Shown here: one piece after another, positions 48,960 to 58,042 of the stretch
How the letters are laid out: each line of letters starts with the position of its first letter
Numbering within the stretch: position 1 is the stretch's first letter
Assembly (NCBI GenBank): GCA_002709385.1
Contig: PAQS01000021.1
Location: 1 to 64,000, forward strand
Length of the DNA stretch: 64,000 nucleotides
From: Waddliaceae bacterium
GTDB lineage: Bacteria > Chlamydiota > Chlamydiia > Chlamydiales > GCA-2709385
Direction: 5' to 3'
The notes under the pieces: generated by a model
Told to the model about the DNA's origin: nothing
The model's database searches: none
Seen by the model: only the letters and a program-made list of their open reading frames with translations
Translations under genes and position numbers: made by a program

Positions 48960-49556
48960 TCAGTCTTTTTTAAAAAAGAGCACAGCAGGAATTGTTTTAA
49001 GAATAAGTGTCAGGTCAAACAAAAAGGATTTTTTTTCTACATAGACCTTTTCTATCTGTGCTCTTTCCTCATACCCTAAATGAGAAAGACCCGAGATTTG
49101 CCATAAACCTGTAATTCCAGGACGAACCTCAAGAATTTTCTTCGCAACGTCTTCTTTATACTGCCGTATTTGTTCGTCTAGTATGGGGCGTGGACCAACC
49201 ACACTCAGATCTCCCTTTAAGACATTCCAAAACTGCGGGAGCTCATCTAAGGCAAAACGACGTAAAAAATAACCGAATCGTGTTACCCGAGGATCATCAG
49301 GTAGTTTTTGATTCAAAGACCATTGCTTTTTATATTTTTCTTCTTTTGCAAGAACCTTTCCTATGCTCTCAGCATCTAGACACATTGTTCGAAACTTATA
49401 ACAAAGAAAAGGTTTATGGTTTTTCCCTACTCGAAATTGATAGAAGAAAATAGGACCAGGTGAATCACACTTGATAATAAGTGAAATGATTAAAAACACC
49501 GGAATAAAAGTTGTTATCATAAACAAACTAAATAAAACATCAAAAGCTCTTTTCAT
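48960..49556 (-). CDS. undecaprenyl-phosphate sugar phosphotransferase (WcaJ/PglC family)
   Basis: A 198-residue small-type phosphoglycosyl transferase (PF02397). It has one membrane segment at residues 8-28 and Tyr-Lys-Phe-Arg-Thr-Met near 53. The catalytic Asp-Glu motif lies in Leu-Asp-Glu-Leu-Pro-Gln-Phe-Trp-Asn-Val-Leu-Lys-Gly-Asp, then Val-Gly-Pro-Arg-Pro and Arg-Pro-Gly-Ile-Thr-Gly-Leu-Trp-Gln. It transfers a sugar phosphate onto undecaprenyl phosphate, the first step of a lipid-linked glycan. It stands alone here; the epimerase at 38028-39017 and the glycosyltransferase at 31335-32477 could act later in such a path, but linkage is not shown. Confidence 0.92.
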   Translation of the reverse strand: MKRAFDVLFSLFMITTFIPVFLIISLIIKCDSPGPIFFYQFRVGKNHKPFLCYKFRTMCLDAESIGKVLAKEEKYKKQWSLNQKLPDDPRVTRFGYFLRRFALDELPQFWNVLKGDLSVVGPRPILDEQIRQYKEDVAKKILEVRPGITGLWQISGLSHLGYEERAQIEKVYVEKKSFLFDLTLILKTIPAVLFFKKD

Positions 49557-49665
49557 TCTGTTAATTATACAAAATAAGTGATTGCTTTTAAATGTTATAG
49601 TTGTCTGTTTTTCATAAATAGTAATTGTTATATAATTATATTAAATATTTAAACATGGTTTTTTT

Positions 49666-51222
49666 ATGGTTGATTTTGATATCGATTCGCTAGACCGTTC
49701 CTCTTCTTCAGAAAGTGAGGAATTAAGTAATGATAAAGAAAAGTCATCATTAGATGAGTTTGATGCTGTAAGCGATCAAGCTTTGCTTGTGATTCATAGT
49801 GGAAATAAAAAAGAGTTTCCAGAGGCCACACAAAATATCTTAAAAAGCTTGAAACATCTGGAAGAAGAGTCTCTTTCTTCGGATGAAATTGCTTCAATGA
49901 GTTCAAAAATTGGTGTTATGAGTTCTTTGTTAAAGACTAAAGGACTTGGTTTTAGATTTTTTCAGAAGATGCACTCCCTTCCTTCAAGTGATGATTTAAA
50001 CAGGCTTGCTTCTACAGCGGTTTTCAAACATATTGAAAAGCAAGTGCAAGGTACTGGTCGTCAAATTCAAGAGTCTAAAGCTTTAGAAAGAGCCTTACGA
50101 GATCCAACGTTTCGCGAGACATTTTGTGCGTTTATGTCTAAACATGAAAAATCTATAAAGAAACATTGGAGCTGTGAGAAAGTTGTGGATCGATCTTTTT
50201 CAGACGAAATGGAAGATCTAATCAAGCTTTGTCCTAAAGCTGCTAAAATAGCTCTTTCAAGTTACCTTGAAATCCCTCAAGTACATATTTTTGCCAGGTC
50301 GATCATCGGTACAGGAGAGCTTAGTACTAAAATGACTGCATTTTTCTCATTTATAGCTGTTGAGAGTGAGAAAGATGATCAGTTTCATGACAAGCTAGTT
50401 TCTTGGTTTGTAAAAGGAACAGAAATACGAGGAGAGGTTCAAAATAGTCTTTCTAAAGGCAAACTACCCAACTCTAAAAGTTTTGAAGCTTTATCTGAAT
50501 GGAAAAATGAAGGAATCGATGGATTATTTGAAAAGTGGATGACAGGTGCTAACCCTGAGGAACAACAAGTGATTACAGCAGGTTTAGTGGAAAGCGGAGA
50601 GTATGTGTTACCTTCAAATACTCAGACTGCTAGTGATATTTTTGCTGAGCTTGTATTGTCGCAAGGAGTCAGTAAAGATTCAGATATGGAGAAGCTAGAA
50701 AACAAATCTTCTGGAGCGCTTAATGCAGGGCGTTATCGTGATAACTACTACGGTTCTAGTGCTAGAGGAGAATTAAATGAGAGAGCCGTTTTTCGAAAGC
50801 TTCCCGGTTTTAAAGAGCCTTTGAGAGCTTTTATAAGAGGTACTTCTTTAAAGAAAACAGAAGATACATTTGAAAATGTTTCCTTGGTGATTGAGCGTCA
50901 ATCAGGAAAGAAAGAAGAAGTTTTATTTCCTTTGTTAAAGTTCAAAGAAGCGCTGACTGTAAACTTTGAAAAAGCTAGCCCGAATGAGTGGCGTATGACG
51001 ATTGCTGCTTTGGGGGCTTATGCTGTGAGAAACTCTAATGACAATGCTGAAGCTTATGAAGCTGAATGGGAAAAAGCAATCAAAGGTGAAGATAATAAGT
51101 TGCAAGCAGCTCTCCCCGAAGGGATCAAGCTAGATCAGAATACTTGGACAGAACTAAAATCTCTTGTTGATGGCTTAGCAAATGACGTTCTCTTAAAGTA
51201 TCTCCAACAAGTTACTCGCTAG
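49666..51222 (+). CDS. hypothetical protein, candidate effector
   Basis: A 518-residue protein that I do not recognise. Residues 1-35 are acidic and Ser-rich (Ser-Ser-Ser-Ser-Glu-Ser-Glu-Glu). The rest is helical and soluble, without membrane segments or repeats I can define. The stretch 350-440 is richer in Arg and Gly (Asn-Tyr-Tyr-Gly-Ser-Ser-Ala-Arg-Gly). The Ser-rich acidic N-terminus is shared in style with the other secretion candidates in this window. ATG 49666 lies in an AT-rich leader without a clear ribosome-binding site. The stop overlaps the convergent hutG gene by four bases. Confidence 0.72.
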   Translation: MVDFDIDSLDRSSSSESEELSNDKEKSSLDEFDAVSDQALLVIHSGNKKEFPEATQNILKSLKHLEEESLSSDEIASMSSKIGVMSSLLKTKGLGFRFFQKMHSLPSSDDLNRLASTAVFKHIEKQVQGTGRQIQESKALERALRDPTFRETFCAFMSKHEKSIKKHWSCEKVVDRSFSDEMEDLIKLCPKAAKIALSSYLEIPQVHIFARSIIGTGELSTKMTAFFSFIAVESEKDDQFHDKLVSWFVKGTEIRGEVQNSLSKGKLPNSKSFEALSEWKNEGIDGLFEKWMTGANPEEQQVITAGLVESGEYVLPSNTQTASDIFAELVLSQGVSKDSDMEKLENKSSGALNAGRYRDNYYGSSARGELNERAVFRKLPGFKEPLRAFIRGTSLKKTEDTFENVSLVIERQSGKKEEVLFPLLKFKEALTVNFEKASPNEWRMTIAALGAYAVRNSNDNAEAYEAEWEKAIKGEDNKLQAALPEGIKLDQNTWTELKSLVDGLANDVLLKYLQQVTR

Positions 51223-52184
51223 TCTTTTGGCAGAGCATGAATAAAGCAGCTTAGAAGATTTGCAGCTAAGCTTGCAGTGATGTCATCGCGATCAAAACAT
51301 GGGGCTAATTCAGCAAAATCTAAAGCAATACAATCTCCAGACCGGGCGATTTGTTCAATCATTGGAATTACCTGCCATGGTGTAATACCTAAAGGTTGAG
51401 GGGCGCTTACTCCAGGGGCATAGGCAGAAGAAAAAGCATCTAAACAAATAGTTAGGTACGTTTTCTTATGTTCTTGGATAAACCATCGGGTAAAGGTGTC
51501 AATTGCTTCTTGACCGATCACATGCATTTGTCGAGCTGTTAAGGTTCGAACTTTTAGGTCTTTCGCTTGTTGAAACAGTGCACGATTGTTTCCTGATTCT
51601 TGAATTCCCACAACGCTATAGTTAAAAGATTTTTTGTTTTCCTTGCAAAGGTTTGCTATTTGTAAAAATGGGGTCCCAGAACTCCCTTTTTCAGAGGGGG
51701 GAAGAGGCCTTAAATCATAATGAGCATCTATATTGATGATTCTGCACTCATCGTTTGGGTAAGTTTTATGGATACCTTGGTAGTGCCCCCAAGCAACTTC
51801 GTGTCCTCCTCCTAAAACGATAGGCAAGCCACCGCTCTGGATAATTTTATAAATAGCGTGAGCTAACTCCTTTTGAGCCTCTTCTAGCTTTTCTCCATCG
51901 CAAACGATATCTCCCAAATCCCAGAAATAAAGGTCAGAACGATGTAAGGGAGAGGAAGCGAGTTTTTTTCTAAAGGCAATAGGACCTTCAGCTGATCCAG
52001 GTCGGCCGTGATTGCGGCGTACTCCTTCATCAGAAGCGAAACCAATGAAAACAATGGTTTGTTTTGGAAATTCTTCAGGAATTTCTTCTAAAGCACAGGT
52101 TTTTATTGCTTGGTAAAGCCTGGGGGCATTAGGGCCATCATCTCTACCTGTCCATAAAGACTCTTGAGGAGGACGATAAGACAT
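51219..52184 (-). CDS. hutG: formimidoylglutamase HutG (arginase family)
   Basis: A 321-residue ureohydrolase-fold enzyme that would cleave formiminoglutamate to glutamate and formamide. Manganese motifs are Leu-Gly-Gly-Gly-His-Glu near residue 122 and Asn-Ile-Asp-Ala-His-Tyr-Asp near 147. The third motif reads Leu-Asp-Ala-Phe-Ser-Ser-Ala-Tyr-Ala-Pro-Gly near 244, so the second Asp of the classical Asp-x-Asp pair is replaced by Phe. Similar variants occur in some HutG-like proteins. Its start overlaps the hutI stop by one base (TAATG), so the two are coupled. Agmatinase is a less likely alternative, given the neighbour. Confidence 0.87.
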   Translation of the reverse strand: MSYRPPQESLWTGRDDGPNAPRLYQAIKTCALEEIPEEFPKQTIVFIGFASDEGVRRNHGRPGSAEGPIAFRKKLASSPLHRSDLYFWDLGDIVCDGEKLEEAQKELAHAIYKIIQSGGLPIVLGGGHEVAWGHYQGIHKTYPNDECRIINIDAHYDLRPLPPSEKGSSGTPFLQIANLCKENKKSFNYSVVGIQESGNNRALFQQAKDLKVRTLTARQMHVIGQEAIDTFTRWFIQEHKKTYLTICLDAFSSAYAPGVSAPQPLGITPWQVIPMIEQIARSGDCIALDFAELAPCFDRDDITASLAANLLSCFIHALPKD

Positions 52185-53413
52185 TATAAAATCCCCTTAA
52201 TTTCTTTACCTGCGATCCAAGCACGGCTTGGACGTAAACGACCTTGTTGATAGAGAATTTCACGGTAGTCATCACAAGGAAAGGCGATAAAGTCTGCACG
52301 CATTCCTTCACGTAAAACTCCTCTATGTTTCGACCCTAATGCCCGTGCAGCTCGCTCAGTAATAGCAGCGAGTGTTTCTGCGCAGCTCAATTTTTCAGCA
52401 GCTCCAAACAAGGCTGCTTGTGTCAATAAATCTCCCATAGGAGCACTACCAGGGTTCCAATCACTTGCAATAACCAAAGGTAAACCAAGGTCAAGAGCAA
52501 GGCGTGCTTTGCTAAAGGGCATCCCTAAACCTAAGCTAGCTCCCGGTAAAGCAACAGGAATGACTCCAGCCTCTTTCAGAGCAAGGAAGTCTTCTTCATT
52601 AGACTGTTCTAAATGATCAGCGCTCAAAGCTCCTACTTCAGCAGCAAGAAGAGAGGCTCCTCGGCTAAATTGATCTGCATGAATCGTAAGCTTGAATCCC
52701 ATTTCCTTTGCTTTAAGTAAATAAGGGCGTGCTTGTTCTACGGAAAAAGCACCTTCTTCTACAAAAATATCTACTCGATTCGCTAACTTTTCTTTCTTCA
52801 CTAAAGGTAAAAGCTTCTCTAGCATTTCTTCCAGATAAGATTCAGCTGATACAAATTCAGGACCTGGCATATGGGCAGCTAAGCAAGTTGGAATTAAGTT
52901 AATGGGGCTATGCTTTTTTGCTTCTGCAATGGAACGAAGTATTTTTAATTCATCTTCTACAGATAAACCGTAACCACTTTTAACTTCACACGTACAGACT
53001 CCCCATTTAAGAGCTTCACGGCTTCGATGTACTATACCATCAACTAAGTTTGTTTCAGGAGTAGCACGGGTTTTACGGACGGTATCTAAAATTCCACCTC
53101 CCTGAGCCGCAATTTCTTGGTAACTTACTCCCTCTAAACGGAGAGCGTAATCTCTAGCTCGTGAACCCGCAAAGCAAATATGTGTATGTACATCAATAAA
53201 ACCAGGAAGTAAAACCATCGGCCTACCTAAAGAACAAAGTTCTACAGATGGATCCTGGGCTAAAGAACTGTCTCCGATTGCCTGGATGGCTCCATTGGAA
53301 ACAGAGATATATGAATCCTTAACAATGGGAAGTTGACGATCGGAAATAGGACCAGAAGACGGAATTTGGTCCATTGTGAGAATTTGTGAAAATGGCCCAA
53401 TTACAAGTGTCAT
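52184..53413 (-). CDS. hutI: imidazolonepropionase HutI
   Basis: A 409-residue amidohydrolase that opens 4-imidazolone-5-propionate to formiminoglutamate, the third step of histidine degradation. Metal-binding Asp-Val-His-Thr-His near residue 65, Gly-Gly-Gly-Ile near 95, Ile-His-Ala-Asp-Gln near 239 and Ala-Ser-Asp-Trp-Asn-Pro-Gly near 313 fit HutI. ATG 53413 has AAGGA eight bases upstream; a TTG at 53437 is less likely. Only hutI and hutG are here, not hutH or hutU, so the substrate must come from the host or from genes elsewhere. A TGTTATATAT in front may act as promoter. Confidence 0.93.
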   Translation of the reverse strand: MTLVIGPFSQILTMDQIPSSGPISDRQLPIVKDSYISVSNGAIQAIGDSSLAQDPSVELCSLGRPMVLLPGFIDVHTHICFAGSRARDYALRLEGVSYQEIAAQGGGILDTVRKTRATPETNLVDGIVHRSREALKWGVCTCEVKSGYGLSVEDELKILRSIAEAKKHSPINLIPTCLAAHMPGPEFVSAESYLEEMLEKLLPLVKKEKLANRVDIFVEEGAFSVEQARPYLLKAKEMGFKLTIHADQFSRGASLLAAEVGALSADHLEQSNEEDFLALKEAGVIPVALPGASLGLGMPFSKARLALDLGLPLVIASDWNPGSAPMGDLLTQAALFGAAEKLSCAETLAAITERAARALGSKHRGVLREGMRADFIAFPCDDYREILYQQGRLRPSRAWIAGKEIKGIL

Positions 53414-53458
53414 ATATAAAATCCTTTTTAGGCTCAAATATATAACACAGGGGGCTTT

Positions 53459-53824
53459 TTAGCGAGCGTGTTTGATCAATGAGTGAATCAATGTGCGTAC
53501 TTGCGCTCTTTGATCTAAGCCCATATCTTTCATCTGCTGATCAAGCATAGCAAGAGATTCCGCATCTTCTTTATTCACATCCTTCGCATGAATCAAAAGA
53601 AACTCTTCAATCGCTTCAATCGCAGTTTCTCGACTTGTCCCAGGCTGTTCACCAAGAAACCATAATGTCCACCAAGGCTGCTTAGGAGTTAAATCCACAG
53701 TAGCAGAAAGCTGGTCGTCATCATCACGAACTTCAAGAAACTGATACCACTCACGGCGACTCTTATGAGCTAGTTTATGCAACCTACGATGAAATCGTTT
53801 AGGACGGTAATGATGCATTTCCAT
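53459..53824 (-). CDS. small basic hypothetical protein
   Basis: A 121-residue protein with no recognised family. Residues 1-28 are strongly basic and His/Arg-rich (Arg-Pro-Lys-Arg-Phe-His-Arg-Arg-Leu-His-Lys), which suggests nucleic-acid or membrane binding. A middle beta-like part has Pro-Trp-Trp-Thr-Leu-Trp-Phe-Leu, and the C-terminal 60 residues are helical and acidic. ATG 53824 follows GGGAGGA by six bases, a strong signal, so the upstream TTG at 53854 is rejected. It lies 45 bases upstream of hutI on the same strand and could be co-transcribed. Confidence 0.75.
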   Translation of the reverse strand: MEMHHYRPKRFHRRLHKLAHKSRREWYQFLEVRDDDDQLSATVDLTPKQPWWTLWFLGEQPGTSRETAIEAIEEFLLIHAKDVNKEDAESLAMLDQQMKDMGLDQRAQVRTLIHSLIKHAR

Positions 53825-53927
53825 TAATAGTCCTCCCTTGCAAAAACTTAACAAACTAAATTTTAGCTAATTACGTAAAACATATAACTAATACTACATA
53901 AAAAATCATTAAAATTCAAAATTTGTT

Positions 53928-55490
53928 TTATTGGCTTAGTACCTTTGCTGAAGTAATTGATGCTCGAATTGTTTCACTTAATATTCTTGTGTTAGAAAAC
54001 GGTCCTAATTGTGTGCTTACTGCTCGAATATCGTTAGCATTCATTTTGCTTCCAATTTTAAAAACTTGTATGGATTGAGATCGCCCTGCGGGATTAAGAA
54101 CTTCCACTTGAATATGTACATCTTTCACGCTTACGACGCTTTGGTTTTGTACTTCTAATATCAGGTGATTAGTGTTATCTAGCCCTGCCTTTAGTTGTAA
54201 GTACTTTTCTGGTACATGGGGAATTTCCATTCTAGCTAGCCATCTGGTAGCTTTTTGTCCGGTATTTGTATTTGCATTACTCGCAATGGCAAAGTTTTTT
54301 TGTGCTTCTGCAGAGTTTCCTTCATCAACAGCAAGGCGGCCTAGAGCGTAATAGGCATCTGCTGTTGGTAAAAGAGTAATGCTTTTATTTAAATCAGCTC
54401 TAGAATGTGATAAATTCCCTAACTGACGATGGATCAATCCTCGTTGTAAATAAAAGTCATAGTAGTGGGGATTATAGCTTAGTGCACGATCGAGTGAAAA
54501 GAGAGCTCCTTGGTAATCAGATAAAACACCTTTAATTTTTCCTGCTAGACCATGAAAGAGAGCTTCTTGAGGATGTAATTGAAGTGCTTGCTCTGTGATT
54601 TGTAAAGCTCTTCTAGGATTATTTTCACTCAAGGTAGTTTGTGCCTTATCATAGAGTTGGTAGGCTCCTTCTGAATGACGTAGACGAGCTATTTTTCGTT
54701 TGTAGGTATCTTGAGCTATTTTTCCTCCCTTAGGAAATGTCTCTGCATAAAGTTTATTGGCTTCTAGTCGTTCTTTTGATGGAGGATGCGAGGCAAAAAG
54801 CCCTTCCAACCAACCAGGAGATCGTCCTGACGAAAGATGAATAAAAGTTTCTTGGAGTTTTACTGCAGCAAAGGGGTCGTAACCAGCGCGTACCATGTAC
54901 TCTATTCCATAGCGGTCAGCCTCTAACTCAGCAGCACGGCTATAGGTTTGGCTAAGTAAAATAGTACCCAATTTGCTTGTAGATAAAATGACCCCGGAAT
55001 GCATATTTTCACGAGTAATAGATTCCAAACTAAATAAACCTGCCCGCAAAATCATTTGCCGCTCAAGCGCTTTTGCACTGTGTCTTGCAGCAGCATGTAC
55101 AATTTCATGAGATAAAACAGCAGCTAGCTCAGCTTCGCTGTTGAGTTCTAAAAGTAGACCTCGATTGATTCCAATTTTCCCGCCAGGTAAAGCCCATGCA
55201 TTTGGAGTTGAGGAATTAATAATAGTAATTGAGTAAGGAAGATTCGGGCGCTCACTTACAGAAATTAAGCTAGCAGTCACCTCCTTAATATAAGACAAAA
55301 GAGCTGGGTCATCCAGATACTCCCCACCCTCTATTTGTTGTAGAGGGAGGTAGCTGTCTTGGCCCATTTGAATCTCTTTTTCTTCTGAAACAAACTGAAA
55401 TTCGCGTTTGCCTGTAACCATATTGGTGCCGCATGCTGAGTGCAGTAAGAGCACAGCAGTAAGCAAGCAGGCATGCTTGAAGAAGTTCAT
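53928..55490 (-). CDS. M48 family zinc metalloprotease lipoprotein with TPRs (BepA/YfgC-like)
   Basis: A 520-residue exported protease. Residues 1-19 form a signal peptide ending in His-Ser-Ala-Cys20, a lipobox-like site. The catalytic His-Glu-Ile-Val-His is at residues 128-132, and the third zinc ligand is in Glu-Ala-Asp-Arg-Tyr-Gly near 189. Residues 280-430 carry four or so tetratricopeptide repeats, and a beta-rich tail of about 90 residues follows. E. coli BepA has the same protease-TPR layout and cares for outer-membrane protein assembly. It lies 12 bases after the 180-residue gene, so both are one transcript. Confidence 0.9.
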   Translation of the reverse strand: MNFFKHACLLTAVLLLHSACGTNMVTGKREFQFVSEEKEIQMGQDSYLPLQQIEGGEYLDDPALLSYIKEVTASLISVSERPNLPYSITIINSSTPNAWALPGGKIGINRGLLLELNSEAELAAVLSHEIVHAAARHSAKALERQMILRAGLFSLESITRENMHSGVILSTSKLGTILLSQTYSRAAELEADRYGIEYMVRAGYDPFAAVKLQETFIHLSSGRSPGWLEGLFASHPPSKERLEANKLYAETFPKGGKIAQDTYKRKIARLRHSEGAYQLYDKAQTTLSENNPRRALQITEQALQLHPQEALFHGLAGKIKGVLSDYQGALFSLDRALSYNPHYYDFYLQRGLIHRQLGNLSHSRADLNKSITLLPTADAYYALGRLAVDEGNSAEAQKNFAIASNANTNTGQKATRWLARMEIPHVPEKYLQLKAGLDNTNHLILEVQNQSVVSVKDVHIQVEVLNPAGRSQSIQVFKIGSKMNANDIRAVSTQLGPFSNTRILSETIRASITSAKVLSQ

Positions 55491-55502
55491 TTTGACTCCT
55501 TC

Positions 55503-56045
55503 TTATAAAAGATCAGAAGCTAGCTCATCGCCCATTTCTGAGCGAGCTTGGGCAATCATCTCTTCATAGCTTTGCTTTCCATTTCCTATTTGTTCAATGA
55601 TAGGAGCAAAATTTGTGGTTTGCTTTGCTATTGCTTCGATAAGAGCAGGAATTGTTGAAGATCCATCTTCTTTATCAGTGAGAACTAAACTATAACGAAA
55701 GAACATGTGCATGGTAGTTTCGTCAATGGAAAAACCATTAAAAAAACAAATTTTATTGAGAATGCACATGAGGCGTCGGGCTGAATCTATTGTGATGCTG
55801 TCGAGTTCGATAGGAAAAATCAGCATCATTTGTAAAAGGTCGAAACAGTCACTACTTTCGAATGCTCCAGGAACTAAATCTGACCCTTGTAAGATGAGGC
55901 GTAAATGAAGGGGCTTTCCATTCATTGTTTCTTTTATAGAGACTTCAGCTTGATAAGATGGGTGATCAGGTGAAGGTTGAATCAATGAACATTGCCAATC
56001 TGTTTTATCTAATATTTCTTTTATTTTTTGGTATGATTGTCTCAT
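55503..56045 (-). CDS. YbjN/type III chaperone-like protein
   Basis: A 180-residue soluble, acidic protein. An N-terminal helix is followed by a strand pair (Tyr-Gln-Ala-Glu-Val-Ser-Ile-Lys and Leu-His-Leu-Arg-Leu-Ile-Leu-Gln) and a Leu-rich helix (Cys-Phe-Asp-Leu-Leu-Gln-Met-Met-Leu). Next come Asn-Lys-Ile-Cys-Phe-Phe-Asn-Gly-Phe and another strand-helix unit. This alpha-beta order is that of the YbjN/CesT-like chaperones, for example the chlamydial multicargo chaperone Mcsc. The assignment is from layout only. It is followed 12 bases later by the M48 protease gene. Confidence 0.6.
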   Translation of the reverse strand: MRQSYQKIKEILDKTDWQCSLIQPSPDHPSYQAEVSIKETMNGKPLHLRLILQGSDLVPGAFESSDCFDLLQMMLIFPIELDSITIDSARRLMCILNKICFFNGFSIDETTMHMFFRYSLVLTDKEDGSSTIPALIEAIAKQTTNFAPIIEQIGNGKQSYEEMIAQARSEMGDELASDLL

Positions 56046-56199
56046 TTTATAGCCTTTATTATGTTTACCAAATTATGGGTATACACTTTGCATAACATAA
56101 AAATGCTGGAAATAAAAGAGCTTTAGTGATCTGTTTTTCTATTTTTAATCTTGGACCCTGTATACTGTTGAGTCCAATAAAAGATTAAAGGGGTTTTGA

Positions 56200-58005
56200 A
56201 TGATTCAATTTGAAGAGGTAAGCAAACAGTTTGGTGCACAAATTCTACTTGATCAGACTTCGTTCACGATTCATAAGGGTGAGCGTTGTGGGCTCCTTGG
56301 TCGAAATGGACACGGAAAAACAACATTATTACGTCTTTTAAGCGGAGAAGATGAAGCTGATGCTGGAGATATCCGTTTACCACGCCAATATCGCATAGGC
56401 TATCTAAAGCAGCACCTAGAATTTTCTAAAGAGAGTGTTTTAGAAGAAGTAATGCAGGCTCTTCCAAAGGAACAACAAGAAGAGAATTATCGTGCAGAGA
56501 GAGTTTTGTCTGGTCTCGGAATGAGTGACGAAATGATTCATGGTTCTGTAAATGCTCTTTCTGGAGGATATCAATTACGTGTTCATTTAGCTAAAATTTT
56601 GGTTTCTGATGTAGATCTTTTACTTTTAGATGAACCTACAAACTACCTTGATTTGCCAGCTATTCGTTGGTTGTCTCGTTTTCTACAACGTTGGCAAGGG
56701 GAAATGTTGCTGATTTCTCACGATAGGGACTTTGTTGACCAGGTATGTACACATATATTGGGAATTCACCGGCAGAAAGTTTGGAAACTTAAAGGAACAA
56801 CAGAAAAGTATTATCAATATTTATTGGAAACAGAAGAGCTCCATGAGAAAACGCGTGAAAATTTAGATAAGAAACGTGCTCACCTTCAGAGTTTTGTAGA
56901 CCGTTTTGGAGCTAAAAGCAGTAAGGCAACTCAGGCTAAATCCAAAGCAAAAGCGTTAGAGCGTATGGGGTCTTTGGAAAAACTCGCTCATATAGATAAC
57001 TTAGATTTTTCCTTTAAGCATGAAGAGTTTCCTGGGCAAGTGATGTTACAGGCCAATCATGTAGCTTTTGCGTATGAGGGACAAGATAGGCTTGTTGAAG
57101 ATCTGCATTTAGCCATCGAGAAAAAAGAAAGAATGGCGATTATTGGTAAGAATGGACGGGGGAAATCGACGATACTACGTTTGCTTGCAGGAGACCTATC
57201 GCCAAAATCGGGTTTGATTAAATCAGCAGACAAATTACGTATTGGTTATTTCGGACAAACAAATATTGATAGGCTTTGTGCAGATTCAAGTGTTGAAGAA
57301 GAAATTGCAGCAGCAAACCCAGATCTAAGCCGAACAGAAGTTAGAGGCATCTGCGGCTTGATGTTTTTCGATGGAGATAAAGCGGAAAAGAAAGTATCCG
57401 TACTCTCTGGTGGCGAACGAAGCCGGGTTTTACTAGGAAAAATTCTCGCATCTTCAGTAAACCTACTTCTTCTCGATGAACCTACCAACCACCTGGATAT
57501 GGAATCTATTGAAGCCTTAATTGAAGCTTTAGAGCATTTTCCAGGAGCAGTTATTTTAGTGACACACAGTGAATTAATGTTGCGTCGCTTAGCGAAAAAA
57601 CTGTTGCTTTGTAAGCATGAAGACCAAAAAGTTTTTGTAGGCTCTTACGATGACTTTCTGGAAAAAATTGGTTGGGATGATGGCGAGGAGCGTTCATCTA
57701 AAAAAGCAAAATCAGATAGTAAGCAAGATCGAAGAACTCGAGCTGAAATGGTACAGCAACGTTCAAGAGTTTTAAAACCTCTTCAAAGAAAAATGGATAA
57801 GCTAGAAGAAACAATCATAAAACAAGAAGAAAAGCTGAGTGCCTACGAAGAAGAAATGGTTCAAGCGGCTACTGATGGTGAAGGGGAAAAGCTACAAAAA
57901 TTATCCATCAAGATTGATGCTCAGCGTAATTTAATTGAAGAGCAATATAGTGAATTGGAAAAACTAGCAGATGAGCTACATGAAAAAGAACAGGAATTTT
58001 CTTAA
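56200..58005 (+). CDS. ABC-F family ATPase (Uup/YheS-like)
   Basis: A 601-residue protein with two ABC domains in tandem and no membrane part. The first Walker A (Gly-Arg-Asn-Gly-His-Gly-Lys-Thr-Thr) is near residue 33 and the second (Gly-Lys-Asn-Gly-Arg-Gly-Lys-Ser-Thr) near 317. Both signatures (Leu-Ser-Gly-Gly) and Walker B motifs (Leu-Leu-Leu-Asp-Glu-Pro-Thr-Asn) are complete. A linker near 240-280 and a coiled-coil C-terminus (about 520-600) fit the Uup type. ABC-F proteins act on the ribosome, easing stalled or difficult peptides, or in antibiotic resistance. AAAGGGG lies six bases before the ATG. Confidence 0.93.
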   Translation: MIQFEEVSKQFGAQILLDQTSFTIHKGERCGLLGRNGHGKTTLLRLLSGEDEADAGDIRLPRQYRIGYLKQHLEFSKESVLEEVMQALPKEQQEENYRAERVLSGLGMSDEMIHGSVNALSGGYQLRVHLAKILVSDVDLLLLDEPTNYLDLPAIRWLSRFLQRWQGEMLLISHDRDFVDQVCTHILGIHRQKVWKLKGTTEKYYQYLLETEELHEKTRENLDKKRAHLQSFVDRFGAKSSKATQAKSKAKALERMGSLEKLAHIDNLDFSFKHEEFPGQVMLQANHVAFAYEGQDRLVEDLHLAIEKKERMAIIGKNGRGKSTILRLLAGDLSPKSGLIKSADKLRIGYFGQTNIDRLCADSSVEEEIAAANPDLSRTEVRGICGLMFFDGDKAEKKVSVLSGGERSRVLLGKILASSVNLLLLDEPTNHLDMESIEALIEALEHFPGAVILVTHSELMLRRLAKKLLLCKHEDQKVFVGSYDDFLEKIGWDDGEERSSKKAKSDSKQDRRTRAEMVQQRSRVLKPLQRKMDKLEETIIKQEEKLSAYEEEMVQAATDGEGEKLQKLSIKIDAQRNLIEEQYSELEKLADELHEKEQEFS

Positions 58006-58042
58006 TCTTCTGTAAGCTTCAAGGCGCTTCAGAGAGGAGATA

